Shown: positions 55,028 through 64,000, counted from the stretch's first letter. The stretch: 64,000 bases of DNA from Saprospirales bacterium (GCA_016703765.1 JADJBL010000001.1:310001-374000); one strand, 5' to 3'. Notes: generated by a model not told the origin, from the letters alone. Translations and numbers: made by a program.

Positions 55028-56147
55028 ATGAAACCATCTCCCGTCAAATTTCCGCGCGCCAACGGCATGGATTTTTACCAAACACTTAAACTTCGGGTCA
55101 ACGATTACTTTGAAACCCGGCACATTTCCAAGCATGCCAATAGCTCGATGGTTTTCAAAACCATTGCGATATTAAGCATCTACCTGGTCCCCTACTTTTT
55201 GATCATAACCAATACGGTGACCAACCCCTGGATGGTATTTGCCCTGTGGGTGATCATGGGGATTGGAGTAGCCGGGATTGGATTATCCATCATGCACGAC
55301 GCCAACCACGGCGCCTATTCCTCCAAACCCTGGGTAAACAGTTTCCTGGGCGCATCCCTGAACTTCCTGGGAGGAAATGCGATGAACTGGAAGATACAGC
55401 ATAACGTGTTGCACCATACCTATACCAACATCGACGGGCTGGATGAGGATATCGCTCCGGGCCCCATTCTCCGATTGTCTCCCCAACCAGCCGCTGACTA
55501 AAATCCATCGTTTTCAACACCTGTACGCCTGGTTCCTGTACACCCTGATGACCATCATGTGGATCACGATCAAGGAATTCAAGCAACTCCGGAACTGGAA
55601 AGGCAGCAGCTACTTCGAGTCGCAAGGCAGCACCTACGGCAAGTCCATTTTCCTTCTCATTTTCACCAAGGTCATTTATTTCTCCTATGGCCTGGTGCTT
55701 CCCCTGTTGCTCACCCCGAACCCCTGGTGGTTGACGGTTACCTCCTTCATCCTCATGCACATGATCGCGGGGTTCATTCTGGGGATCGTTTTCCAGCCGG
55801 CGCATACCGTGCCCACTTCCGAATTCCCGATTCCGGACGAGCATCGTAACATGGAGAATACGTGGGCGGTGCATCAAATGCTCACGACCGCCAACTTCGC
55901 ACCCAACAACCGGCTTTTTTCCTGGTATGTCGGCGGCCTGAATTATCAGATCGAACACCATTTGTTTACGAATATCTGTCATGTGCACTACCGCGGTCTG
56001 TCAAAAATCGTGAAGGCTACGGCAGAGGAGTTCGGACTTCCCTACCAGGTTGAACCGACCTTTTTGTCGGCTTTGCGCAGCCATGGGAAGCTGCTCTGGA
56101 AACTCGGCCACTATGAGGAATATAAGTCCGCGCCTGTAATGGCGTGA
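55028..56147 (+). CDS. Fatty acid desaturase, front-end type, copy 1 (one frameshift)
   Basis: The repaired protein is 372 residues. A di-iron membrane desaturase with three histidine boxes: HDANH (90-94), HNVLHH (125-130) and QIEHH near residue 314. Gln as the first residue of the third box is the mark of front-end (delta-5/6-like) and linoleoyl-CoA desaturases. Four membrane helices are visible. It has no fused cytochrome b5. As given, the frame breaks in CCCC 55481-55484 (one base too many); correction restores RLSPNQPLTKIHRFQH, which matches the second copy. It needs an external reductase and ferredoxin. Confidence 0.88.
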
Positions 56148-56176
56148 GTTCAAGGTCAACCCCCAAAAGACCTCTT

Positions 56177-57750
56177 ATGAAAAAACCAGCAAAAACGCCC
56201 TTGTTCGCCTTCTTGCGGAAGGCATTTTTTCTGGCCCGAAAAGCAAACTCGACCCATGCTCCCTCCGGGGAATTGGTCGAGGAGCTGGAAGAAGTATCGC
56301 TTTCCCGGAGGAAATTCCTCGGAACCTCCGGAAAAGCGATACTCATCGGGAGCATCGCCCCCCAATCCATTATTCCATTTTTTGGAAAAAAATCGCCCCG
56401 CATTGCCATCATCGGCGGCGGGATGGCGGGAATGAACGCCCTGCATTATTTGAAGAAGGCTGGGCTGGAGGCCACTGTTTACGAAGCTTCCGGGCGCACC
56501 GGCGGACGGATGTTCACCGTCAAGGGCGTGATGGGAGAGGGAACCTGGACCGAATTTGGGGAGAATTTATCGGCACCCAGCACCTGGAGATGCACCGCCT
56601 GAAGGACGAGTTTGGCCTCGAACTCTTGGATACCGGCGCAGATTCGGAGCTCAAACTCAGCAAAGAAGCCTTCTTTTTCGACAACCGCCACTATACCCTG
56701 GCCCAGGTCGTCGATGCCTTCCGCGGCTTTGCCGACAAGCTCCAGGCCGATATCGACAAGCTCCCGGACGAGATTACCTACCGCACAACGGACCCCGACA
56801 CGGTTCGATTCGACCGCATGAACCTTTCCGAATACCTCGGATCCATCGGGGTTTCGGGCTGGATGAAAAGCCTGCTCGAAAATGCTTACGAGGCCGAATA
56901 CGGGCTTGCGCCGGAAGAACAATCCGCCATCAACCTGCTCTTCCTCATCTCCACGGATACGGAGGGCGGCCATTTCGACATTTTCGGAGAAAGCGACGAA
57001 CGCTACAAGATAAAGGGCGGCAATCAATCCATCCCCGACGCCATTGCCAAAAAATACCCCTCCGACATCCTGCTCAACCGCTCGTTGGAGATGATCGACC
57101 GGAGGTGGACCCATTTCCGGCTCAAGTTTTCGGGAATGACGGAAGAGGTGAAGGCGGACTTCGTGGTGATGACCATTCCCTTTGCCAAGCTCCAGGAGGT
57201 GGAAGTGCGGGTAAACATGCCGAAGGTCAAGGAAGAGTGTATCCGGACCATCGGCTTCGGCACCAACTCCAAGGTGATGATGGCCTTTAAAAAGCACTAC
57301 TGGCGCGAAAAAGGCTATCTCGGCTTTACCTATTCCGACAACGGCATCCAGACGGGCTGGGACAACGCCCAACTCCAAAACGCCGATAACCAGGCGGCCG
57401 GATACTCTATCCTGCTTGGCGGACCTGCCGGCGTGTCCGTCGGACAGCGACCCGGCTTCGATCAAAGCGAGGTCTACCTGCCGAAGGTCGAACAGGTCTT
57501 TCCGGGGATAAGCCAATTTTACGCCGGGAAAACGGCTCTCATGCATTGGCCCTCCCAACCCTTCACTCTGGGAAGCTACGTGTGTTACCGGCCCGGCCAG
57601 TACACCTCCATCGCAGGTGCAGAAATCGAGCCCGTAGGCGATCTGTACTTTGCGGGTGAACATTGCGGAGGAGATTCAGCAGGCTTTATGAACGGAGCGG
57701 CGCAAAGCGGAAGGGACGCAGCGGAGGCCATTATCAAAAAAGTCTTTTAA
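56177..57750 (+). CDS. Tat-exported FAD-dependent amine oxidase-like protein (one frameshift)
   Basis: The repaired protein is 524 residues. A long N-terminal region ends in a twin-arginine signal, SLSRRKFLGTSGKAILIG (Arg44-Arg45), so the folded flavoprotein is exported. The FAD Rossmann motif IAIIGGGMAGMNAL and EASGRTGGRM follow, and the C-terminal YFAGEHCGGDSAGFMNGA closes the FAD site, as in flavin monoamine oxidases. As given, the frame breaks in GGGG 56558-56561 (one G missing); repair gives EFGGEFIGTQHLEMHRL. The substrate is unknown. It lies between two desaturases. I prefer ATG 56177 to the GTG at 56144 that overlaps the upstream stop. Confidence 0.85.
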
Positions 57751-57769
57751 CGCAACGAGACTCCCTTGT

Positions 57770-57844
57770 ATGGGTTATTAAGGTAATGGGTTATTAAGTT
57801 ATTGACTGTTACTAACTTATTAACTCATTACCTTAATAACTCAT
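57770..57844. repeat. 32-bp inverted repeat after the amine oxidase gene
   Basis: Arms 57770-57801 and 57813-57844 pair over 32 bp with only two G-T pairs, with an 11-base loop. The arms reiterate GGGTTATTAAG and share TTAAGGTAAT with the element at 31202-31259. It separates the oxidase from the second desaturase. Confidence 0.8.
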
Positions 57845-57851
57845 TCCTCCA

Positions 57852-57859
57852 TATATTTG
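57852..57859 (+). promoter_or_regulatory. -7 element for the second desaturase
   Basis: TATATTTG matches TAnnTTTG, 33 bases before the ATG. It is just downstream of the inverted repeat, so the second desaturase is probably transcribed alone. Confidence 0.5.
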
Positions 57860-57892
57860 CGCTCTCTTTTGGACTTATTTCAACCACGATAG

Positions 57893-58987
57893 ATGAAAGC
57901 CACCTCTGTAAAGTTTAGCAGGCCTTCGGGAACCGATTTTTACCAAATCCTGAAGACCCGCGTCAATGAATACTTCGAATCGAAAGACCTGTCCCGGTAT
58001 GCCAACACCTCCATGGTGGTCAAAACGATCTCCTTGGTCTTGATATACCTCGTTCCGTATTTCCTCATCGTTACCCAAACGGTTACCAACACCTGGCTGA
58101 TCCTCGGCCTATGGATCATGATGGGCTTTGGCATGGCGGGAGTCGGCTTCAACGTGATGCACGATGCCAACCACGGATCATACTCCCGGCACGCCTGGAT
58201 CAATTGGGCGCTGGGAAGGTTCCTCAACCTGCTGGGAGGAAATGCGCTGAACTGGAAGATCCAGCACAATATGCTTCACCATTCCTACACCAATATCGAA
58301 GGAATGGATGAGGATATCGCGCCGGGCGTCATCCTTCGCTTTTCCCCGCATCAGCCCTGGTACAAGCACCATCGGTTCCAGCACATTTACGGCTGGTTCC
58401 TGTACGCTTTTCTCACCGTCCTCTGGATGTCGGATAAAGAGTTCAAACAGGCTGTCAATTGGAAAAAAAGCGGTTTTATCGAAGCGCAGGGCCGCACTTT
58501 CCGGGGAATGGTGCTGGAATTGGCATTGACAAAGGCCGGTTATTTCGCGCTATTCCTGGTGATCCCCCTTCTATTTTCGGCTACCCCCTGGTGGGTCACC
58601 CTGATCTTTTTCTTCATCATGCACCTGATCGCCGGGTTCATTGCATCGGTCGTGTTCCAACTGGCCCACATCATCCCCGATACCGACTTCCCCCTGCCCG
58701 ATGAGAAGGGAAATATGGAAACTACCTGGGCTGTTCACCAATTGGCCACCACCTGCGATTTCGCTCCCAAAAACCGGATCCTTTCCTGGTATATCGGGGG
58801 ACTGAATTTCCAGGTCGAGCACCACTTGTTTCCCAATATTTGCCATGTCCACTACCCGGCTATTGCTTCCATCGTCCGGTCTACCGCTTTGGAATTCGGT
58901 TCGCCGTATCACGTGCTGCCCACCTTCCGATCAGCACTTTACCAGCACGCGAAACTGTTGAAGCAATTCGGGAGTAAGGAAAATTAA
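57893..58987 (+). CDS. Fatty acid desaturase, front-end type, copy 2
   Basis: 364 residues, clearly paralogous to copy 1 over its whole length. Histidine boxes: HDANH (90-94), HNMLHH (125-130) and QVEHH (307-311), again with the front-end Gln. The conserved GGNALNWKIQHN and HRFQHIYGWFLYA regions match copy 1. The reading frame is intact. The two copies could act at different chain positions, which sequence cannot show. It ends 20 bases before the convergent LVIVD gene. Confidence 0.9.
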   Translation: MKATSVKFSRPSGTDFYQILKTRVNEYFESKDLSRYANTSMVVKTISLVLIYLVPYFLIVTQTVTNTWLILGLWIMMGFGMAGVGFNVMHDANHGSYSRHAWINWALGRFLNLLGGNALNWKIQHNMLHHSYTNIEGMDEDIAPGVILRFSPHQPWYKHHRFQHIYGWFLYAFLTVLWMSDKEFKQAVNWKKSGFIEAQGRTFRGMVLELALTKAGYFALFLVIPLLFSATPWWVTLIFFFIMHLIAGFIASVVFQLAHIIPDTDFPLPDEKGNMETTWAVHQLATTCDFAPKNRILSWYIGGLNFQVEHHLFPNICHVHYPAIASIVRSTALEFGSPYHVLPTFRSALYQHAKLLKQFGSKEN

Positions 58988-59007
58988 TGGTTTTTGATTC
59001 CAAGGGT

Positions 59008-60441
59008 TCAGTCCCTGATCTTCACAAATTCTGCGACATAAACCTTCCCCCCACTTTCCACCCGGAGAAGGTATAGCCCGGGAGAGAGCCCCGAAATATT
59101 CAGGGAGAACTCGCCTGCATTCCACTCTGCATGGCCGTTAGTAGGGACCCTCCTTCCGAGCAGGTCGAATACCTCCGCTTTCGATGCCGTGTTCTCCGGC
59201 AAACCTCTTAGAGTCAACAGGCCCGCAGCCGGATTGGGTGCAAGGGAAAAGGGAAGAGGCTCTTCTTCCACGGTAGCCGAGGTACAGGGCGCATCGTATG
59301 ACAGGATCTTCACCCCGGTCCAATTGGAGAAAAAGGGGATGACGGCGCAGATATAGGTGAGGTAGAGTTCTTGTTTATACCGGCCCAGGCCCCAGGAGCC
59401 CTGCAGGTTGGATACGCCGCCGAAGAAATTGCAGGAATCCGGTTGACTGGGGTCGGATACATCCAGCACATGCAGGTCGCTCTTCCCGGTGGAGAGGTAG
59501 ATTAGTTCGCAGCCGGGATCGTAGGAAATTTCGTTGGCATGGCCGGGGCTGGAAAACCAGTTGAGGGGGTTGGTCTGGCAATTCCATGGATTCCACCAGC
59601 CGTGCAGGGTAATATCGCTCGTGTCCGAGATGTCGAGCACCTCCATTCCGCAATAGTCGACGGCTATGTAAGCCAGCTCTCCCGCCACCTGGATATTGTT
59701 GTAGGCGCGGGGCAGGCCGTTGAGGGCCGGGTTGGCGTAGCGTCCGGTTTCCTTTGGGTTTTCCTTGTCCGATACGTTGATGATGCGCAGGCCGCCCGCG
59801 TCGTAGCAGAGATAGACGATCTGGTCCCGCAGGGCCATTCCCCTGGCGTTGAATTTGGCCGAATCGGGATTTTGGTCGGGGTAAAAGATATCGGGGACAA
59901 AGTCCGAGATGAATTCGATCTCATTCGGGTTGGACACATCGAGGATGAACAGGCCGTTGCCCATAGCGCCCAGGTAGGCATAGTCGCCTTCGACGAGGAC
60001 GATGCCGGCGCCGCCTTCCGGTCCGGGAGAGATCCAGACATCCAGCAGCATGGGAGAGGCGGGAATGGACACATCTACTATGGCCATGCCGGAGCTTTGA
60101 GCCGCCGTGCCGAAGTGGTTGCCGAGGGCGAGGTACAGATAATTTCCCGCCTGGAAGAGGTTCATCACGTGGAGCTCGCCCAGTGCGGACACCTCGATCC
60201 CCTGGGTGGGATTTGGCTCCTCGGGGTCGGAAATATCCAGCACCCGGAGTCCGCCTTCCTTTTGGGCTACATAAAGAAATGGACGGTCCAGCTGGTCGTG
60301 TAATAAGCTGAGTGGCATGTGGCCGCAATCGGAAGGGATTTCGGAAAGGACCTGGAAATTCAGGCCGCTGCATACCTGCGATCGCATTTCGGGGAGGAAA
60401 AAAAAGGCAATGCAGGAACAAAGGAGGGCTGTCCTTTTCAT
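59008..60441 (-). CDS. Secreted LVIVD-repeat beta-propeller protein with T9SS sorting domain
   Basis: 477 residues. A signal peptide (to EMRSQ), then repeated LVIVD-type blades (GGLRVLDISDPEEP, SGMAIVDVSIPASP, NGLFILDVSNPNE, GGLRIINVSDKENP, SDLHVLDVSDPSQP), about six copies between residues 55 and 360. It ends in a type IX sorting domain (FSLAPNPAAGLLTLRG to LYLLRVESGGKVYVAEFVKIRD-type end). It is likely displayed on the cell surface or released. Ligand unknown. Confidence 0.9.
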   Translation of the reverse strand: MKRTALLCSCIAFFFLPEMRSQVCSGLNFQVLSEIPSDCGHMPLSLLHDQLDRPFLYVAQKEGGLRVLDISDPEEPNPTQGIEVSALGELHVMNLFQAGNYLYLALGNHFGTAAQSSGMAIVDVSIPASPMLLDVWISPGPEGGAGIVLVEGDYAYLGAMGNGLFILDVSNPNEIEFISDFVPDIFYPDQNPDSAKFNARGMALRDQIVYLCYDAGGLRIINVSDKENPKETGRYANPALNGLPRAYNNIQVAGELAYIAVDYCGMEVLDISDTSDITLHGWWNPWNCQTNPLNWFSSPGHANEISYDPGCELIYLSTGKSDLHVLDVSDPSQPDSCNFFGGVSNLQGSWGLGRYKQELYLTYICAVIPFFSNWTGVKILSYDAPCTSATVEEEPLPFSLAPNPAAGLLTLRGLPENTASKAEVFDLLGRRVPTNGHAEWNAGEFSLNISGLSPGLYLLRVESGGKVYVAEFVKIRD

Positions 60442-60471
60442 TGGTTTTTATTTCCAAGTTACGACTTCCGA

Positions 60472-60876
60472 CTATTTTTTCCCACAAAACTCCGTCAAAG
60501 CCCCGAAGGTCGATTTGGGATGCAGGAAGCCGATCCGGAGATTTTCGGCTCCGGGGCGCGGTGTTTTGTCGATGAGGCGAATGCCCTTATCCTCAGCCTG
60601 TTGCAGGGAATCTGCCACGCCGTCGACGGCAAAGGCGATGTGGTGCAGTCCGGGGCCGCGGTTGGCGATAAACTTCCCGATCGGGCCATCGGGGTCGGTG
60701 GTTTCCAGCAGTTCGACCTTGGTCTGGCCCACCTGAAAAAAGGCGGTTTTCACCTTTTGGTCTGCCACCTCTTCGATGGCGTAGCAGGTCAGGCCGAGCA
60801 CATTTTCGTAGTATGCGATCGCCTCTTCCATATTTTCCACGGCGATGCCGATGTGTTCGATGTGGGTGATGTTCAT
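60472..60876 (-). CDS. mce: Methylmalonyl-CoA epimerase
   Basis: 134 residues of the vicinal-oxygen-chelate fold. HIEHIGIAVENMEEA at the start and GPGLHHIAFAVDGV in the second half carry the metal-binding His residues; VELLETT and the closing ALTEFCGKK complete the site. It converts (2S)- to (2R)-methylmalonyl-CoA between propionyl-CoA carboxylase and methylmalonyl-CoA mutase, neither of which is in this window. Confidence 0.93.
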   Translation of the reverse strand: MNITHIEHIGIAVENMEEAIAYYENVLGLTCYAIEEVADQKVKTAFFQVGQTKVELLETTDPDGPIGKFIANRGPGLHHIAFAVDGVADSLQQAEDKGIRLIDKTPRPGAENLRIGFLHPKSTFGALTEFCGKK

Positions 60877-60933
60877 GAAGTTATTTTTACTGTAAATTTA
60901 TTCCCAAAGCAGCTGGTTTAATAGAACAGAAGT

Positions 60934-61013
60934 AACCGCAAAGACGCAAAGGCGCAAAGAAATACGCAAAGGACATCCGCCTCCTCTTAGCGTTCTTAGC
61001 GCCTTTGCGGTTC
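60934..61013. repeat. CGCAAAGG-type imperfect inverted repeat
   Basis: Arms about 60934-60955 and 60991-61013 carry AACCGCAAAG-type sequence and its complement, with inner reiterated GCAAAGG and CTTAGCG units. A related unit occurs at 13448-13470. It lies between divergent genes with no gene of its own. Confidence 0.65.
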
Positions 61014-61056
61014 AAATTGTTCAAAGCATGGAATGCTGACTAAAATACAGCTTATT

Positions 61057-61977
61057 ATGAAAGCTCCTTTATTTCTTTTACTGATATGCCTGTTTTCCTG
61101 TGACAAGGAGACATTCCCTGGCATCGACTTCCGGCAGGAGATGCGTGACTTTGTCGGCGAGATCGGCGATTATGCCAAAAATGCCGACCCGGATTTTGCA
61201 ATCGTCCCCCAAAACGGCATCGAACTGACGAGTTCCAGCGCTTATCTGGCTGTTATTGACGGAGTCGGGCAGGAAGACCTCTTTTTTGGATACAATAAAG
61301 ACGATAAAGCTACCCCGGAGGAAACCTCGGCCTATTTGACCGAACTCCTCGATGCGGTCAAAGCGAACGGGAAGGCGGTTTTGGTAACCGATTACTGTTC
61401 CACTCCCGGCAATGTGGACGAGTCTTACCAGAAAAATCAGGCAAGGGGCTATATCTCTTTCGCCGCCGACCGTCGCGAACTCGACCAGATTCCCGATTAT
61501 CCTGAAAACCCGAACCAGGAAAATGCGGATAGTATCGGGAGTCTTTCTCAGGTTAAAAATTTCCTCTACCTGCTCGATCCGGAGCCCTTTTCTTCCAAAC
61601 AGACTTTCATCCAAGCCATAAGCAGTACCAACTACGACCTGCTGATCACCGACCTGTTTTTCAAAGACGGTACGGCATTTACTGCCCTTGAACTGGAACA
61701 GCTACGCCAAAAAGCCAATGGGGGGAAGCGCCTGGTCATTTGCTATATGTCGATCGGCGAAGCGGAAGACTACCGATACTACTGGCAGTCTTCCTGGAAA
61801 AACGATCCGCCGGAATGGCTGGAAAAGGAAAACCCCAATTGGGAAGGCAACTACAAGGTCCAATACTGGCATCCCGAATGGCAGGACCTCATCAAGGACT
61901 ACGTGCAAAAGATCCTCGACGCAGGCTTTGACGGGGTCTACCTGGACATCATAGACGGTTTTGAGTATTTTGAATAA
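61057..61977 (+). CDS. GH114-like lipoprotein (endo-alpha-1,4-polygalactosaminidase family)
   Basis: 306 residues from ATG 61057. A lipoprotein signal with lipobox LFSC (Cys15) is followed by a TIM-barrel of the TM1410/GH114 family: SSAYLAVIDG, NYDLLITDLFF, RLVICYMSIGEAEDYRYYW and GFDGVYLDIIDGFEYF, with acidic residues at the barrel mouth. Members cleave galactosaminogalactan-type polymers; the true substrate here is unknown. It may be anchored in the outer membrane facing outward or inward. Confidence 0.88.
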   Translation: MKAPLFLLLICLFSCDKETFPGIDFRQEMRDFVGEIGDYAKNADPDFAIVPQNGIELTSSSAYLAVIDGVGQEDLFFGYNKDDKATPEETSAYLTELLDAVKANGKAVLVTDYCSTPGNVDESYQKNQARGYISFAADRRELDQIPDYPENPNQENADSIGSLSQVKNFLYLLDPEPFSSKQTFIQAISSTNYDLLITDLFFKDGTAFTALELEQLRQKANGGKRLVICYMSIGEAEDYRYYWQSSWKNDPPEWLEKENPNWEGNYKVQYWHPEWQDLIKDYVQKILDAGFDGVYLDIIDGFEYFE

Positions 61978-62007
61978 GAGGGGGCGGTGGGATGCAAAAT
62001 TAAACCC

Positions 62008-62015
62008 TACTTTTG
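62008..62015 (+). promoter_or_regulatory. -7 element for the lectin-domain adhesin
   Basis: TACTTTTG matches TAnnTTTG, 38 bases before the ATG at 62054. Confidence 0.5.
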
Positions 62016-62053
62016 TGCGGTAACCCATATCTGTCATTTTGGTAATTCCGCCC

Positions 62054-64000
62054 ATGAGAAAATTTACACCACTCTATCGTTTGCTGATTTTTGGGGTAGC
62101 CTTCTTTACAATTCACTCCTCGCTCTTCACCCAAAACACCCCCTGCGCCGCCGTCAGTCTGCCCAACAACATGCCGGCATTTCAAACCTACTCGACTGCC
62201 GGCCTGACCAATTCCGGCGTGCCCTACCCGGGCTGCGGCGGCAACGTGACGGTCGATATCTGGTTTTCAGTCGTGGCGCCTGCTTCGGGCGATATGGATA
62301 TCGCCTTGAAATCCGGCACGATGGTCAACATGGCCATGGCCTTTTACAAGGGTCCCTGCAACAACCTCATGCTCATCGACTGCACCACCGACGACAATTG
62401 CGGCAACCCGCTGGTTCCCGCCATGCAGTACGACAACCTGATACCGGGCACGACCTATTTCATCCGCATCTGGCCGGAGGGCCCCGGGGGTAACTTCCAG
62501 ATCAGGGTGACCAACGGCAATCCGCCGCAAACGCCCCTGAACTTCACGCCCGTCGGATCGGCCCAAAATACGGGACCTTATTGCATCCAACTCACCGCCC
62601 CCGTCGGAAACCAGACGGGCTGCGGCTGGGACCCCACCCCGGTCAATTTCAGCCTGCCCTTTACCAGGCAGATCGTCTATAACTTTGGAACCCTCGATGC
62701 CAATGGCGCCGACGGCATTTGCATGGTATTCCAGAACAGCCCTGCCGGGATCGGCGCATGCGGAACGGGAGGGGGAGGTCTTGCAGTTCAGGGTATCACC
62801 AACTCTCTGATCATTGAATTCGATACCTGGGACAACGGCGCCGCATTCAGCGATATCCCGCAGGATCACGTTGCGGTCAATGTCAACGGCGTACTCATGG
62901 CTATCGCGGGACCGGTACCTCTGGCCGGAGGAAACATAGAGGACGGCCAGGATCACCTGATCTTTTTCTCCTGGACCCCGGCGACCAATACCTTTGCCAT
63001 CCAATTCGACGGGATACCGGTCTTGAACGGCTCCTACCCGGTGATCGCCAACTGCTTCGGCGGCAACCCCAACGCCTATTATGGAGTAACCGCCTCTACC
63101 GGTGGCTCCGTGAATCTCCAAACCGCCTGCACCCCCGAACCGGAGATCTTTCCAGCCGGCTCGGAAGACACGACCTATGCGCAGATCTGTCAGGGTGAAA
63201 CTTATTTTGCGGGCGGAAATTTCCAATCCAATACCGGCATCTACTTCGATAACTACAATTCCTTCAACGGCTGCGACAGCACCATTATCACTTACCTGAC
63301 CGTCTATCCGAACTCCTTTTACGCCTTCAACGCCACGGTTTGCCAAGGCGGATCGGTCAGCGTAGGCAATATGACCTACAACACCACGGGGGTGCATACC
63401 ACCATCCTGACCAACTGGCGAGGCTGCGACAGTACCGTCGTGCTCAACCTGGCGGTGCTCAACCCCCAGGCGGTCATCCAGTCGTCGGGCAACATTACCT
63501 GTGACAACCCCGTCGTGACTCTCAACGGAACGGGGTCCTCCACCGGACCGGGAATGACTTTTCAGTGGACGGGCCCCTCGCCTGCTTGTATTACTCCGAG
63601 TCCGACTTCCCCTGTCATACAGGTTTCCTGCCCCGGGGTTTACACCCTCACGATCAAACATCAAGTCGGTAATGTGATGTGCAGTTCAACCACTTCGATC
63701 ACCGTCTCGCTGAATGTGCAGGTCATCACCGTCGATATCGAGGCGCCGGACACACTCACCTGCTCGGTCAATTGCATCGCGCTCGACGCCACGGGCTCTT
63801 CCAATGGACCGGGTTATACCTATACCTGGGCCGGCCCAGGTAATTTTGTTTCCAACCAGGTCAGTCCACAGGTCTGCAACCCGGGCGCCTATTCCCTCAC
63901 GGTCGAGAACCCGGCAAACGGCTGCCAGACGACCGGAGGTACGGTGGTGGTGGAAAATGCCACCAACCCGCTCGCCAATGCCGGCGCGGATGCCGTGCTG
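62054..64000 (+). CDS. Very large secreted adhesin with an L-type lectin domain (3' end outside the window)
   Basis: An uninterrupted frame of 649 codons from ATG 62054 to the window edge. A signal peptide (about 1-26, IFGVAFFTIHSSLF) is followed by a beta-sandwich (about 30-180), then a legume-type lectin domain (about 196-357) with GADGICMVFQNSPAG, LIIEFDTWDNG and DHLIFFSWTPATN, and then repeated modules with ICQGETYFAGG, CDSTIITYLTVYP and PKD-like CDNPVVTLNGTGSS segments. The series is typical of Bacteroidota surface proteins ending in a CHU/gliding-type or T9SS domain, which is beyond the window. It probably binds glycans. Confidence 0.88.
   Translation, partial: MRKFTPLYRLLIFGVAFFTIHSSLFTQNTPCAAVSLPNNMPAFQTYSTAGLTNSGVPYPGCGGNVTVDIWFSVVAPASGDMDIALKSGTMVNMAMAFYKGPCNNLMLIDCTTDDNCGNPLVPAMQYDNLIPGTTYFIRIWPEGPGGNFQIRVTNGNPPQTPLNFTPVGSAQNTGPYCIQLTAPVGNQTGCGWDPTPVNFSLPFTRQIVYNFGTLDANGADGICMVFQNSPAGIGACGTGGGGLAVQGITNSLIIEFDTWDNGAAFSDIPQDHVAVNVNGVLMAIAGPVPLAGGNIEDGQDHLIFFSWTPATNTFAIQFDGIPVLNGSYPVIANCFGGNPNAYYGVTASTGGSVNLQTACTPEPEIFPAGSEDTTYAQICQGETYFAGGNFQSNTGIYFDNYNSFNGCDSTIITYLTVYPNSFYAFNATVCQGGSVSVGNMTYNTTGVHTTILTNWRGCDSTVVLNLAVLNPQAVIQSSGNITCDNPVVTLNGTGSSTGPGMTFQWTGPSPACITPSPTSPVIQVSCPGVYTLTIKHQVGNVMCSSTTSITVSLNVQVITVDIEAPDTLTCSVNCIALDATGSSNGPGYTYTWAGPGNFVSNQVSPQVCNPGAYSLTVENPANGCQTTGGTVVVENATNPLANAGADAVL

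Noticed and set aside
62267..63664. A 465-codon minus-strand frame in the lectin adhesin region
   Set aside because: The plus frame from 62054 is open to the window end and carries a signal peptide and lectin domain; the antisense product has neither.

Overview
The window looks like a piece of a chromosome from the phylum Bacteroidota, most probably family Saprospiraceae (Lewinella/Haliscomenobacter-like). The reasons are type IX secretion (Por) C-terminal sorting domains, a cysteine-rich ornament protein ending in a dockerin-like module, genes preceded by the Bacteroidota -33/-7 promoter (TTTG - about 20 bp - TAnnTTTG) with few Shine-Dalgarno sequences, a mevalonate-pathway cluster with a GYDIA-type GHMP kinase, and the RDD/SpoIIM/DUF4129/DUF4350/MoxR/DUF58 cluster. 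This assignment is inference from gene content; there is no rRNA gene. I saw no tRNA, CRISPR array, transposase or prophage.

Layout. 0-13.4 kb: end of a DUF2071 gene, DEAD-box RNA helicase, a membrane protein / winged-helix regulator / CreD trio, then fluoride channel and WecA-like transferase (minus), UppS and BamA (plus), a CotH/lamin-tail protein (minus), a PlsC-like acyltransferase and a secreted CxxCH protein. 13.5-20.8 kb: six minus genes (histidine ammonia-lyase, PagL-like lipid A deacylase, M48 protease, PD40-OmpA protein, a membrane protein, kynurenine 3-monooxygenase). 20.8-21.3 kb is repeat-rich. 21.3-23.5 kb: two Skp/OmpH chaperones and glutamate racemase. 23.5-27.6 kb: flavin reductase plus mevalonate genes (GHMP kinase, HMG-CoA reductase, type 2 IPP isomerase). 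27.9-31.2 kb: rplM-rpsI-rpsB-tsf-pyrH. 31.3-36.6 kb: minus genes for a PaaE-like reductase, an ABC permease, inositol monophosphatase, Hpt and an M28 peptidase. 36.6-37.1 kb: nested inverted repeats and a probable small RNA. 37.1-44.2 kb: MoxR-type cluster. 44.2-47.8 kb: RlmD and LigA. 47.9-64 kb: surface and lipid genes: a dockerin/HYR-like protein, a TlpA thioredoxin, a membrane patatin, two front-end-type desaturases around a Tat-exported FAD oxidase, an LVIVD-repeat protein, methylmalonyl-CoA epimerase, a GH114-like lipoprotein and the start of a very large lectin-domain adhesin that runs off the end.

Many genes serve the cell envelope: UppS and WecA supply and use undecaprenyl phosphate, BamA and the Skp proteins build the outer membrane, MurI supplies D-glutamate, the mevalonate genes feed isoprenoids, and PagL, PlsC, patatin and desaturases act on lipids.

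A strong caution: 14 genes, including essential ones such as bamA, appear to be split by single-base indels (about 22 in all, mostly in short homopolymers, several of them inferred). This looks like uncorrected sequencing error rather than decay. For these genes I give the span of the repaired gene and the position of each break; every repaired span has a length divisible by three.
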